Source: Hymenopus coronatus
Lineage: Eukaryota; Arthropoda; Insecta; Mantodea; Hymenopodidae
Assembly: GCA_030762935.1 (NCBI GenBank)
Contig: CM060900.1
Span: 289,672,784 to 289,736,783 of the forward strand
Direction: 5' to 3'
DNA length: 64,000 bases
Positions 1 to 9,825 of this stretch are shown piece after piece; the stretch's first letter is position 1, and every line of letters starts with the position of its first letter. Under the pieces are notes generated by a model. The model made no database searches. It was not told the DNA's origin and saw only the letters and a program-made list of their open reading frames with translations. The position numbers and the translations under genes are program-made.

Positions 1-165
1 TATTCCTCTTCACCGACACGGGTCTCCACGCACGGCCTACACGTGGGTGGGCATTTTGACCTTCTGGCTCCCTCACCACTCTGAGGTTGCCCACAGAGGG
101 AGTCAAGGTGGCTCGGGACCCCGGGTGCGCCTAACCCGTACCTACCGCAGTAGGCCCCTGGGGGG
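1..165 (-). mobile_element. Family A retrotransposon, 5' terminus only, cut by window edge
   Basis: Read on the minus strand this is the first 165 bases of a family A 5' UTR: a G/C run, the GGGGCCTACTGCGGTAGG hairpin, then the block holding the inverted repeat TGACTCCCTC/GAGGGAGTCA. It matches the start of the complete copies at 11737 (minus) and 31250 (plus). The rest of the element lies to the left of the window. Its 5' end directly abuts the interior of another element's 5' UTR at 166, which suggests insertion into that element. Confidence 0.85.
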
Positions 166-418
166 CCTGTTGATGTGGCAGGAGTTATTAAACCTAAACC
201 CTTAAAACTAAGTATATAGGGAATAAGCCTTGAAGAGGAAGAAGATGAGGCGAGTAAACTCGCACCCACAAGAACATACACAAACAAATGCGTAGACACT
301 CAGACAGAAACACAAAACGTGGCCAAGTGGATGGCGATAGGGAGGATGATATGTTGGCGATAGGCTCGGGAACACCCGGGTGTGCCAAACCCCTACCTAC
401 AGTAGTAGGCATGGGGGG
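166..418 (-). mobile_element. Family B2 retrotransposon, 5' UTR fragment
   Basis: The reverse complement matches the first 250 bases of the B2 5' UTR seen at 61911 and 27673: a C-run, CCTACTACTGTAGG (a decayed version of the terminal hairpin), the GGCACACCCGGGTG block, then a T-rich stretch ending near a conserved CTCCTG...CAACAGG. No coding part is present. It is interrupted at 165/166 by the preceding family A 5' end and meets a plus-strand family A copy at 418/419. Confidence 0.8.
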
Positions 419-517
419 ATATCCCCTGTGTAGCCCTGTCACCCAATTGGGTTGACCCCATGTAGGGCACCGTGGTGGGTGGGGAGCACTGGGTGATGAA
501 TTTATTCTGCCTTTTTC

Positions 518-1911
518 ATGGCAAAAAATAAACCTTTTCATAGTAACGTGTCTGGGAAAGAAGTAGTTGAGTTCAGTGGTCCTCGCTACTTAGTTATCAA
601 TAGAGCAGAGGAAGGGAGGAAATTTAACTCGATTAGCCCTCTTGCTATCCGAAAGGGTTTACACAAAATTGCTGGTCCGGTGAAATCTTGTATTCGAGAC
701 CGAAAAGGAACTCTGCTGGTGGAAGTACTGTCAGCACCCCAGGCAGAGAAGATACTTAGAGCCAACTCTTAAGAAGCTATCCCATTGGTGTCGAAAAACT
801 TAAGAATTTGAATTCCTCGCGTGGTGTTATCACCACCGGTGCCTTGGACGGTTTTTACAACGAGAAGTTTCAAGGTGACCTAGCATACCAAGGTGAGGAT
901 TCAGGGGAAAGTTAATGGTCAGTTCATGCCTAGCCGTACTCTGTTCCTTACCTTTGATCGGGTAGATCTTCCCCAAAGGATTAAGGCAGGGTACGAAGCC
1001 ATCGAGGTTAAGCCCTATAGAGCCAACCAACTCAGATGTTGCAAATATCCAGTGATTTTTGTTCTGACAATTCTACCTGTGGTATCTGTGGAGCCGCATC
1101 GCACGATGAAGTTGTACTACTACTCCATCCTGTGTAAATTGCAATGGGGAACATCCATCTAGTTCCCGCAATTGCCCGCGTTTCATAGAGGAGATGGCAG
1201 TCCAGGAGATACGGGTGAAGGAGAAGGTGCCTTCTCCGAAGCCTATAGGCTCCTGCTCCTACGCCAAATCTCTGTCCGACGCTCTAGGACCTATAGCTCG
1301 GTTGCAGCTAAACCGATACCGAGCTGGGACATCGCGATTCAAACCGGTGATATAAACGGGGCCACTACTGCAGAGAGGATTATCGTACCAGTTCAACAAC
1401 GAAGTCCGCTACATCTACCATGAAATCTACCATCGTGAAGAGCTCTCCGTCAGCAGCGTCACCCAAACCGTCTACCTTGGGCAAAAAAACCACTACACCC
1501 GTAGATTATTCTGCGCCTGTAAATACCTATAAGACCACCTATGTGCGAACCGACTTTCTGAAGAATAATGCCAAGCCCTCTCCTAAAGTATCTCTGGGAA
1601 AGAAAAGTCCACATAATTCTTTTCGCAGATCATCTTCTGAGGAATGTTCTGGGAAGAGTACCCATCGGCGGCGACCATCTTCGCCGATAAGCACGTCCAA
1701 TCGGTTCGAGGTTCTCGAACAGAAATTCTCAATTGGGCAGGGGTCCTCCCAGGTGAAGGAGATGGACCCCGAATATTCTGCCCTCGCTGCAAGACGGCCA
1801 GTGCGTAAGCGGCAGGATCGTGCTCCTGAAAAAAGTGTGAGTCCGACGGCCAAGAGAAACAAACTAAACCGATCAGCACAGCCAAATATGCAGAAACGTC
1901 TTTTCATTTAA
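518..1911 (+). pseudogene. ORF1 (gag-like, CCHC) pseudogene of A1
   Basis: The start codon at 518 is at the family position and the last residues before the stop at 1911 are the family ending QKRLFI. The N-terminal RNA-binding-like region (GPRYLVINRAEEGRKF) is open to 772. Then come stops and small indels. Around 1035-1160 the first CCHC knuckle is reduced to CCKYP and the third is out of frame. The frame reopens at 1420-1911 for the basic, Ser/Pro/Lys-rich C-terminal tail. In intact relatives this protein is a nucleic-acid-binding chaperone that coats element RNA. This copy cannot make it. Confidence 0.8.
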
Positions 1912-1934
1912 AACTTATCCTATATCAATCCCAT

Positions 1935-2090
1935 ATCTATCCTTCAATAGAACATACGTGGAATTCAATCACATCTACCAGAACTGGAATTCTTGCTCCA
2001 TCGGAATCAGCCTTTAGTCGAGTGCTTACGAGACCAAGTTCCGCCCCCAAGACCACCTTACAAGAAAGCAGTACGCTTCTGGCCGGTGTG
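1935..2090 (+). pseudogene. ORF2 N-terminal stub (endonuclease start) of A1
   Basis: About 50 codons correspond to the first residues of ORF2 (family start MAILxWNIRGIRP). The initiator ATG is changed to ATA-like sequence and the Trp codon of WNIRG is a stop. Only the first APE-endonuclease motif region remains before the join at 2090/2091. The downstream rest of this copy is not in the window in recognisable continuity. Confidence 0.65.
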
Positions 2091-2091
2091 G

Positions 2092-2516
2092 GCTGGTAAA
2101 TTCACGACGTCTTCTGCCCCTGAGAAGCAGCTTAAGACCAAGTATGTACGACAAGACTTCTTGAAAGAGAATGTGCAATCTTCTACCAAGTCACCTAAGG
2201 GTAAGAAAAGTACACGCAACTCCCCACGTGTATGCCCCCCTGATGGGTCATCTGGGGAGGAGGGCGTGGATCGGCGACGGCCGCCTTCGCGATCAGCACA
2301 TCTAATCGGTTCGAACTTCTCGGACCGAAATTTGGTCTTGAAAAACGGGCCTCCCTTGTGGATGAGATGGACCAGGAGGATTCTGCCGCCACTGCGAGAG
2401 GGACAGTGCGGAAACGGCAGGATCGTGCTCCTGAATATAGTACTTGCCCAATGCCTAAGAAGAACAAATTGAACCGACCAGCTAATCCCAATCTGCAGAA
2501 GCGTTTTTCGATTTGA
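2092..2516 (+). pseudogene. ORF1 C-terminal part of plus A2 copy, frameshifted
   Basis: It encodes the Lys/Ser-rich ORF1 tail (TTSSAPEKQLKTKYVRQDFLKEN) of subfamily A2. A frameshift near 2300 takes the open frame away from the ending found in intact copies, which is recoverable in another frame to the TGA at 2514-2516. The RNA-binding core and zinc knuckles are absent because the copy is 5'-truncated. Confidence 0.75.
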
Positions 2517-2538
2517 AACTTGTCAGATAATATACTCA

Positions 2539-5500
2539 ATGGCTATCCTACATTAAAACATACGCGGAATCCGACCACATCGACCAGAGCTTGACTTGTT
2601 GCTGCGCCAGCATGAACCATTGGCTGTATGCTTACAAGAGACGAAGCCCCTTCCACAGGACACCGTTACCATCAAGCAGTACTCCGTACGATGTGATTTA
2701 TCCCCGGAGGAGCGTGTGCCGGCACATGGGGGCACTATGATGCTTATTCGTGATGATATTTTTGCCATCTCCGTACCCATAGAATCTGCAATCTAGTCCG
2801 TTGCTGTCAGGATTAAGCAGGCCTCCGTTTTATACACCATTTGCAGTATCTATTTGCCTCCATTTGCGGACCTCTAGCACAGCGACTTAGAACCCCTGGT
2901 TTCGCAGTTGCCACCACCCTTTTTATTGGTAGGCGAAGTGAATGCCCATCATCCTCTTTGGGGCTCTCCTTGGGCTTGTGCGGCAGGTACGCTACTTTAA
3001 GACTGGATAGTCAGAATCTTGCTCTCTTGAACACCGGAGAGCCCAACTTACTTTCTGACGCCATTCATAGTTTTTCACACATTGACATTACAATTTGTTC
3101 CCCTCAGGTAGCAGTCACGTTATGCAAGAATATCATCTCGGATTTGCATTCTAGTGACCACTTTCCTTGTCGTATTAGTCTCTTGACACCCGTTGTATGT
3201 TCCATCGGTTTACCTAGCTGGCGCCTAGACCAAGCCAACTGGGAACTGTACTCCCATTTGGCTGAATTTAACTACGAAGAGCACGACTCTGTGAACCACT
3301 TGGTCGAACACCTCATAGGGACCATTCTTTCTGCTGCTGAGCAACCCATTCCGCGTTCGACTGGCCACAGCCGTCGATTTCCGGTACTTTGGTGGACCGA
3401 TGACTGTTGGGATGCTATTCGCGCTCGCAGACGAGCTCTACGGGTTTTCCAGCGTTTTCCTACACTGGATGACCTGATACACTATAAACAGTTGCGTGCA
3501 CAGTCTAGGCGGGTTATTAAGGATAGCAAAAAGATGTCATGGAATAAATTCGTGGGTTCCTTTAATTGACATACACCTTCCTCTGTCGTATGGGATAAGT
3601 TAAGACGTGTAGCTGGGAAATCGACCCATATGCCCATTCCTGATCTCAAAACACCTACCGGAGCTGTTGTTCATACTTTTGACGTAGCGAACACTTTAGG
3701 CAGTGCATTCGCTCAGGTGTCTAGCTCAGGCAATTATTCCCTGGAGTTTCTTACTGTTAAGACGCAGTTTGAATCTCAAGCTTTCTCGTTTCTTACTGGC
3801 AACCTTGAGGATTATAATCACCTTTTCACCCTGGCAGAGCTAGACAATGCACTCTCCTCTTCCCGACACTTTGCACCAGGGCCAGATGGTATCCACGTCC
3901 AAATGTTGCAACATCTCTCTTCTGAATGCAAAGCTTTCCTACTCGAGATCTATAATCGTGTCTGGGTTGATGGCATTTTTCCAGACAAGTGGGGGGAGTC
4001 CACCATCATACGCATTCTTAAACCTGGAAAGAATGGCCATCTTCCTTCCAGTTACCGTCCTACTTCCCTCACCAGTTGCGTGCGCATAATCAATGGACGG
4101 TTGGTGTGGTGGCTTGAAACCCACCATCTTCTGCCGAAGATCCAATGTGGCTTTAGACGACGACGTTCAAACACTGACCACGTTGTCTCGCTGTCAACTC
4201 AAATCATGGACGGGTTTCTTAAGAACAGCCCCACTGTTTGGATATTTTTTGACCTCGAGAAGGCCTACGACACGTGTTGGCGGGCGGGAATATTGCTTTC
4301 TCTCCACAACTGGAACATACGTGAACGCCTAGCGTTGATCATTCAGGAGTTTATGCTGTACCGCGTTTTTCGAGTGAGGTTTGCCTTGGTTTTTTCTAAC
4401 CATTTTATTCAAGAGAAAGGAGTGCCGCAGGGCTCGGTACTCAGCGTGACGCTATTTGCTATTGCGATAAATTCCATGTCACTATGTGTGCCTCCAGGTG
4501 TCTCTTCCTGTTTATTCGTGGACGACTTCGCTATCTTCTATACTTCTCAGCGTACACCGTTTTTGGAACGCCGTCTCTAGCGGTGTTTGGACAATCTCTA
4601 TGGTTGGAGCTTGACACACGGGTTTCGTTTCTCCGCTGAGAAGACAGTCTGCGTTAACTTCTGGCGCCGTGGGTGGCAAATGCCGCCGTCTCTTCGACTC
4701 GGGCCAGATTTACTTCCTTTCGCAGATGAGGCGAGATTCCTTGGTTTGATCTTCGATCGGAAACTTTGTTGGGCACCACATATAGGGCAGCTGAAAGCGC
4801 GATGTGACCGTTCTCTAAATCTTTTACGGATACTTAGTGGCAAATCTTGGAGTGCGGATCGGACGGCATTGCTCCGTCTTTATCGTGCTCTGATTCGTTC
4901 GAAGTTGGACTATGGCAGCATTGTGTACTCTTCAGCCTGACCTTCAGTGCTCAGAAGATTAGACACAGTCCATAATCAGGGCATCTGTGTGGCCTTTGGA
5001 GATTTTCCAAGGACCCCAGTTGTTAGCCTCTACGCCGAATCGGGAGAACTTCTTCTGCGATGTTGGCGTGATGTCCTGTTTGTTAATTATGGCCTGTGGG
5101 CTGAAGTATATGCCTGGGCATACAACTTATCACGCGTTTTTCTCCCCTGAGCTGCACGAGCGATACTGCCTCCACTCCCCGAGCACCAGGCCAGCAGATT
5201 TTCGTTTCCGTGAGCTTCTACGGCAGCACCATGTTGACATGCCTAGGTTGTTATCTAAGGGAGAGGGTATATACCCCCCTTGGTTACGTGCTATCTCGGG
5301 ATGACGCTTTACGGGATACCTATTACGGTCTTTGATAGTATTTGTCGTTGTTTGTTTTAGAATGTTTGTCCAAATACAGTGGCCGTATTTGTATTTACAC
5401 CGATGGCAGTAAGAGTCCCGACGGTGTTGGGTGTGCCTTAGTCACTGGCACCGCAACTTCTACTTGCGGTTTGCCAAGTAGCACATCTATATGTTCTGCC

Positions 5501-5874
5501 GAGCTATTTGCTATTTATCTAGCCCTTCTGTATACTCGGCGTCAACAATTAGGTGACTGCCTTATTCTTAGTGATTCTTAGTGCCCTTCAGAGAATTCTT
5601 GAGCTATACAATTGCCGTCCTTTGGTGCAGCGCATCCAGGACGTTCTCCACATTTTGCACGCTTCTGGCTTTAATGTGGAGTGCGCATGGATTCCTAGAC
5701 ACGTTGGCTTGCCAGGGAATGACACGGCGGATTTAGCAGCAAAATTGGCAGCCACAGCGCCCAGTGTAACCATTACCAATTCAACAGCCGAAGATTTTGG
5801 TGTGGCTGTACGGAGAGCCGTTTTTTCGACTTGGCATGCGGAGTGGTCGGCTCTCCGTGGGAATAAGCTGCGAG
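2539..5874 (+). pseudogene. ORF2 (EN-RT-RNase H) pseudogene of plus A2 copy, first segment
   Basis: The initiator ATG at 2539 is kept, but the Trp of WNIRG is a stop, and several stops and frameshifts follow (for example near 2795, 2876, 3567, 4578 and 4938). Fragments of every ORF2 domain are recognisable: GEPNLLSDAIHSFSHID and SSDHFPCRIS (endonuclease), PPGVSSCLFVDDFAIF (RT catalytic box, about 4490-4540), CIYTDGSKSPDGVGCA (RNase H, about 5390-5440) and CAWIPRHVGLPGNDTAD, where the usual Gly before His is Arg. The frame is cut at 5874 by the minus element and resumes at 11748. It is non-functional. Confidence 0.85.
5865..5874 (+). repeat. Target-site duplication, left copy (AAGCTGCGAG)
   Basis: The ten bases AAGCTGCGAG occur directly before the minus-strand A2 tail. 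They recur directly after its 5' end at 11738-11747, where the interrupted ORF2 codons resume. This fixes the limits of the inserted element. Confidence 0.92.
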
Positions 5875-6113
5875 ATGATGATAATGGTGTTTAAGGGCGC
5901 TCAACTGCCGAGGTCATAAGCGCCCTTATGATTAAAACTTGGCAATAGGAGGTAAGAAAATACCAAACAAAAAAGTAAACACAAGTAAAAGAGCTAACAC
6001 AGTTGAAACGGAAGTAACAGAACTGTCCAGCCCTATAACTAGAGCTGGATATAAAACTCCATCTAAAATCAACACATTAAAATTAAAAGAGTTTAAAATA
6101 AACTGCTATCACA
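5875..6113 (-). other. 3' UTR, terminal stem-loop and tail of intact A2
   Basis: The terminal stem-loop occupies 5893-5927. A perfect 9-bp stem (AAGGGCGCT/AGCGCCCTT) closes a loop holding the family motif ATGACCTCGGCAGTTG on the element strand. It lies about 18 bp from the tail (CACCATTATCATCAT on the element strand). In related elements the RT recognises a 3' structure of the RNA, and that is the likely role here. The same design is found at the end of every copy in the window. Confidence 0.8.
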
Positions 6114-9100
6114 CTAAAACGTCAAGGTTAAAGAAAGTTTTGCTAAAAATTTAAAAACCCTGTCCACTGCTCTTGGGTCATCTGCCAGGACCTCAGCAAG
6201 AGTGGCCGGCATGCCCATAGATGACCGAATGTGTGCCAGGTGACCACACTCCAGCAACACATGACGAACTGCCTGTGCCTCCCCACAGAGCGCACAGACA
6301 GGAGCAGGTTCACGTTTAAAAAGGTAACTGTGAGTAAAAATACAGTGGCCAATTCTTAGCCGAGCTAGTACTACCTCCTCCCGGCGGAATAAACGAGAGG
6401 AGGTTACCCAGTTGACAGGGAGGTCCTTCACCTCTCGCAGCTTATTACCACGGAGAGCCGACCACTCCGCATGCCAAGTCGATAAAACGGCTCTCCGTAC
6501 AGCCACTCTAAAATCTTCTGCTGTTGAATGGGTAATCGTAACACTGGGCGCTGTGACTGCCGATTTCGCTGCCAAATCCGCCGTGTCATTCCCTGGCAAG
6601 CCAACGTGTCCAGGAATCCATGCGCACTCCACATTAAAACCAGAAGCGTGCAAAATGTGGAGAACGTCCTGGATGCGCTGCACCAAAGGATGGTAATTGT
6701 ACAGCTCACGAATGCTCTGAAGTGCACTAAGGGAATCACTAAGAATAAGGCAGTCACCTAATTTTCGACGTCGAATATACAGAAGGGCTTGATAAATAGC
6801 ATATAGCTCGGCAGAGTATATAGATGTGCAACTAGGCAAACCGTAAGTAGAAGTTGCGGTGCCAGTGACAAAGGCACATCCAACACCGTCGGGGCTCTTA
6901 CTACCATCGGTGTAAATACAAATACGGCCACTGTATTTGGATAAAAATTCTAAAAAGCAACGACGAATACTATCAAGAGGCGTAACAGATTTCCCGTAGA
7001 GCGTCATCCCGAGATCGACATGGGAAGTAGCGCGTAACCAAGGGGGATGTATACTCTCTCCCTTGGATAACAGCCGAGGAATGTCAACATGGTGCTGGCG
7101 TAGAAGCTCACGGAAACGAAAACCTGCTGGCCTGGGGCTCAGAGAGCGGAGGCAGTATCGCTCGTGCAGCTCAGAGGAGAAAAACGCGTGATAAGTTGGA
7201 TGCCCAGGCATACACTTCAGCCCACAGCCATAATTAGCAAGCAGGACATCACGCCGACAACGCAGAGGAGGTTCTCCCGATTCGGCGTAGAGGCTAACGA
7301 CTGGGCTCGTTGGAAAAGCTCCAACGGCCACACGGATGCCCTGGTTATGGACTGTGTCTAACCTTCTGAGCACTGAAGGTCGAGCTGAAGAATACACAAT
7401 GCTGCCATAGTCCAACTTCGAACGAATCACAGCACGATAAAGACGGAGCAATGCCGTCCGATCCGCAACCCAAGATTTGCCACTTAGTATCCGTAAAAGA
7501 TTTAGAGAACGGTCACATCGTGCTCTAAGCTGTGCTATTTGTGGTGCCCAACAAAGTTTCCGATCGAAGATCAAACCAAGGAATCTCGCCTTGTCTGCGA
7601 AAGGAAGTAAATCTGGCCCGAGTCGAAGAGACGGCGGCATTTGCCACTTACGGCGCCAGAAGTTAACGCAGACTGTCTTCTCAGCGGAGAAACGAAAACC
7701 GTGTTTCGAGCTCCAAGCATAGAGATTGTCCAAACACCGCTGGAGACGGCGTTCCAAAAACGGTGTACGCTGAGAAGTACAGAAGATGGCAAAGTCGTCC
7801 ACGAATAAACAGGAAGAGACACCTTGAGGCACACATAGTAATATGGAATTTATCGCAATAGCAAATAGAGTCACGCTGAGTACCGAGCCCTGCGGCACTC
7901 CGTTCTCTTGAATAAAATGGTTAGAAAAAACCGAGCCCACCCTCACTCGAAAAACGCGGTCCCGCATAAACTCCTGAATGACCAACGGTAGGCGTCCACG
8001 TATGTTCCAGTTGTGCACAGAACGCAATATTACCGCCCGCCAACACGTGTCGTAGGCCTTCTCGAGGTCAAAAAATATCCCAACTGTGGGGCTGTTCTTA
8101 AGAAACCCGTCCATAATCTGAGTTGACAGAGAGACAAGGTGGTCAGCAGTTGAACGTCGTCGTCGAAAGCCACACTGGATGTTCGTCAGAAGATTGTGGG
8201 ATTCCAGCCACCACACCAACCGTCCATTGATCATGCGTTCCATCACCTTGCACACGCAACTGGTGAGGGAAATAGGACGGTAACTGGAAGGAAGATGGCG
8301 GTCCTTTCCAGGTTTAAGAATGGGTATGATGGTGGCCTCCCGCCACTTGTCTGGAAAAATGCCATCAACCCAGACACGATTATAGACCTCGAGTAGGAAA
8401 TCTTTGCCATCAGGAGAGAGATGTTGCAACATTTGGACGTGGATACCATCTGGACCTGGTGCTGAGTGTCGTGAAGAGGAGAGTGCATTGTCTAGCTCTG
8501 CCAGGGTGAAAAGGCGATTATAATCCTCAAGGTTGCCAGAAAGAAACGAGAATTCTTGAGATTCCACCTGATTCTTAATTGTAAGAAACTCAGGGGAATA
8601 ATTGCTTGAGCTAGACACCTGAGCAAAAGTACTGCCTAAAGTATTCGCCACGTCAAATGTATCAACAACACCTCCGGTAGGTGTTTTGAGACCGGCGATG
8701 GGCATATGGTTCGGTTTCCCAGCCACACGTCTTAACTTATCCCATACGACAGAGGAAGGTGTATGTCGATTAAAGGAACCCACGAATTTATTCCATGACA
8801 TCTTTTTGCTATCCTTAATAACCCGCCTAGAATGTGCACGCATCCGTTTATAGTGTATCAGGTTATCCAGTGTAGGAAAACGCTGGAAAACCCGTAGAGC
8901 TCGTCTGCGAGCGCGAATAGCATCCCGACAGTCATCGGTCCACCAAGGTACCGGAAATCGACGGCTGTAGCCAGTCGAACGCGGAATGGATTGCTCAGCA
9001 GCAGAAAGAATGGTCCCTGTAAGATGTTCGACCAAGTGGTTCACAGAGTCGTGCTCTTCGTAGCTAAATTCAGCCAAGTGGGAGTACAGTTCCCAGCTGG

Positions 9101-9803
9101 CGTGGTCTAGGCGCCAACTAGGTAAACGGGTGGAACATACAACGGGTGTCAAGACACTAATACGACAAGGAAAGTGGTCACTAGAATGCAAATCCGAGAT
9201 GATATTCCAGCATAAGGTGACTGCCAGCTGAGGGGAACAAATTGCAATGTCAATGTGTGAAAAACTATGAAATGCGTCAGATAGAAAGGTGGGCTCTCCG
9301 GTGTTCAAGAGAGCAAGATTCTGACTATCCAAGAAATCTTTAAGTAGCGCACCTCTCGCACAAGCCCGAGGAGAGCCCCAAAGAGGGTGATGGGCATTCA
9401 CGTCGCCTACCAATAAAAAGGGTGGTGGCAACTGCGAAATGAGGTGTTCTAAGTCGCTGTGCGAGAGGTCCGCAGATGGAGGCAAATAGATACTGCAAAT
9501 GGTGAATGAAGCGGAGGGTAGCTTAATGCTGACAGCAACGGACTGGATTGCAGATTGTATGGGTACGGAGTTGGCAAAAATATCATCTCGAATAAGCATC
9601 ATAGTGCCCCCATGTGCCGGGACACCGTCCTCCGGGGATAAATCACATCGTACGGAGGAGTACTGCCTGATGGTAACGGTGACCTGTGGACGGAGCTTCG
9701 TCTCTTGTAAACATACAGCCAAGGGTTCATGCTGGCGCAGCAACAAGTCAAGCTCTGGTCGATGTGGTCGAATTCCGCGTATGTTCCAATGGAGGATAGC
9801 CAT
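6114..9803 (-). CDS. ORF2 polyprotein: APE endonuclease, reverse transcriptase, RNase H (A2, 1229 aa)
   Basis: An uninterrupted frame of 1229 codons. Endonuclease, residues 1-225: N7 in WNIRG, E34 in QETK, GDVNAHH (133-139), HID (183-185), SDH (208-210). RT, about 470-740: SYRPISLTS, D579 and D585 in FFDLEKAYD, GVPQGS (635-640), catalytic FVDD (667-670). RNase H, about 960-1085: D966 in YTDGS, E999, D1023 in LSDS, H1066 in PGHVG, D1076 in NDTAD. C-terminal C1170-x2-C1173-x7-H1181-x4-C1186. All catalytic residues I can check are present. The protein would nick target DNA and copy the element RNA from the nick; RNase H removes the RNA strand. Other copies have Gly where this one has Val779 (KSWVADR) and Glu where it has Lys738 (FADKARF), both outside known motifs. 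Confidence 0.95.
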   Translation of the reverse strand: MAILHWNIRGIRPHRPELDLLLRQHEPLAVCLQETKLRPQVTVTIRQYSSVRCDLSPEDGVPAHGGTMMLIRDDIFANSVPIQSAIQSVAVSIKLPSASFTICSIYLPPSADLSHSDLEHLISQLPPPFLLVGDVNAHHPLWGSPRACARGALLKDFLDSQNLALLNTGEPTFLSDAFHSFSHIDIAICSPQLAVTLCWNIISDLHSSDHFPCRISVLTPVVCSTRLPSWRLDHASWELYSHLAEFSYEEHDSVNHLVEHLTGTILSAAEQSIPRSTGYSRRFPVPWWTDDCRDAIRARRRALRVFQRFPTLDNLIHYKRMRAHSRRVIKDSKKMSWNKFVGSFNRHTPSSVVWDKLRRVAGKPNHMPIAGLKTPTGGVVDTFDVANTLGSTFAQVSSSSNYSPEFLTIKNQVESQEFSFLSGNLEDYNRLFTLAELDNALSSSRHSAPGPDGIHVQMLQHLSPDGKDFLLEVYNRVWVDGIFPDKWREATIIPILKPGKDRHLPSSYRPISLTSCVCKVMERMINGRLVWWLESHNLLTNIQCGFRRRRSTADHLVSLSTQIMDGFLKNSPTVGIFFDLEKAYDTCWRAVILRSVHNWNIRGRLPLVIQEFMRDRVFRVRVGSVFSNHFIQENGVPQGSVLSVTLFAIAINSILLCVPQGVSSCLFVDDFAIFCTSQRTPFLERRLQRCLDNLYAWSSKHGFRFSAEKTVCVNFWRRKWQMPPSLRLGPDLLPFADKARFLGLIFDRKLCWAPQIAQLRARCDRSLNLLRILSGKSWVADRTALLRLYRAVIRSKLDYGSIVYSSARPSVLRRLDTVHNQGIRVAVGAFPTSPVVSLYAESGEPPLRCRRDVLLANYGCGLKCMPGHPTYHAFFSSELHERYCLRSLSPRPAGFRFRELLRQHHVDIPRLLSKGESIHPPWLRATSHVDLGMTLYGKSVTPLDSIRRCFLEFLSKYSGRICIYTDGSKSPDGVGCAFVTGTATSTYGLPSCTSIYSAELYAIYQALLYIRRRKLGDCLILSDSLSALQSIRELYNYHPLVQRIQDVLHILHASGFNVECAWIPGHVGLPGNDTADLAAKSAVTAPSVTITHSTAEDFRVAVRRAVLSTWHAEWSALRGNKLREVKDLPVNWVTSSRLFRREEVVLARLRIGHCIFTHSYLFKREPAPVCALCGEAQAVRHVLLECGHLAHIRSSMGMPATLAEVLADDPRAVDRVFKFLAKLSLTLTF

Positions 9804-9825
9804 TGAGTATATTATGGGATAAGTT

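Larger units (their letters stand above)
419..2090 (+). mobile_element. Family A1 retrotransposon, fragment (5' UTR end, ORF1, ORF2 start)
   Basis: It begins inside the family A 5' UTR at the stretch leading into the GTCACCC hairpin, so about 330 bases of the usual 5' end are missing. It carries a decayed ORF1 (518-1911) and about 50 codons of ORF2 from roughly 1935. At 2090/2091 the sequence switches back to the middle of an ORF1 of another copy (subfamily A2), so the rest of ORF2 is absent here. Subfamily A1 is separated from A2 by ORF1 sequence. Confidence 0.8.
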
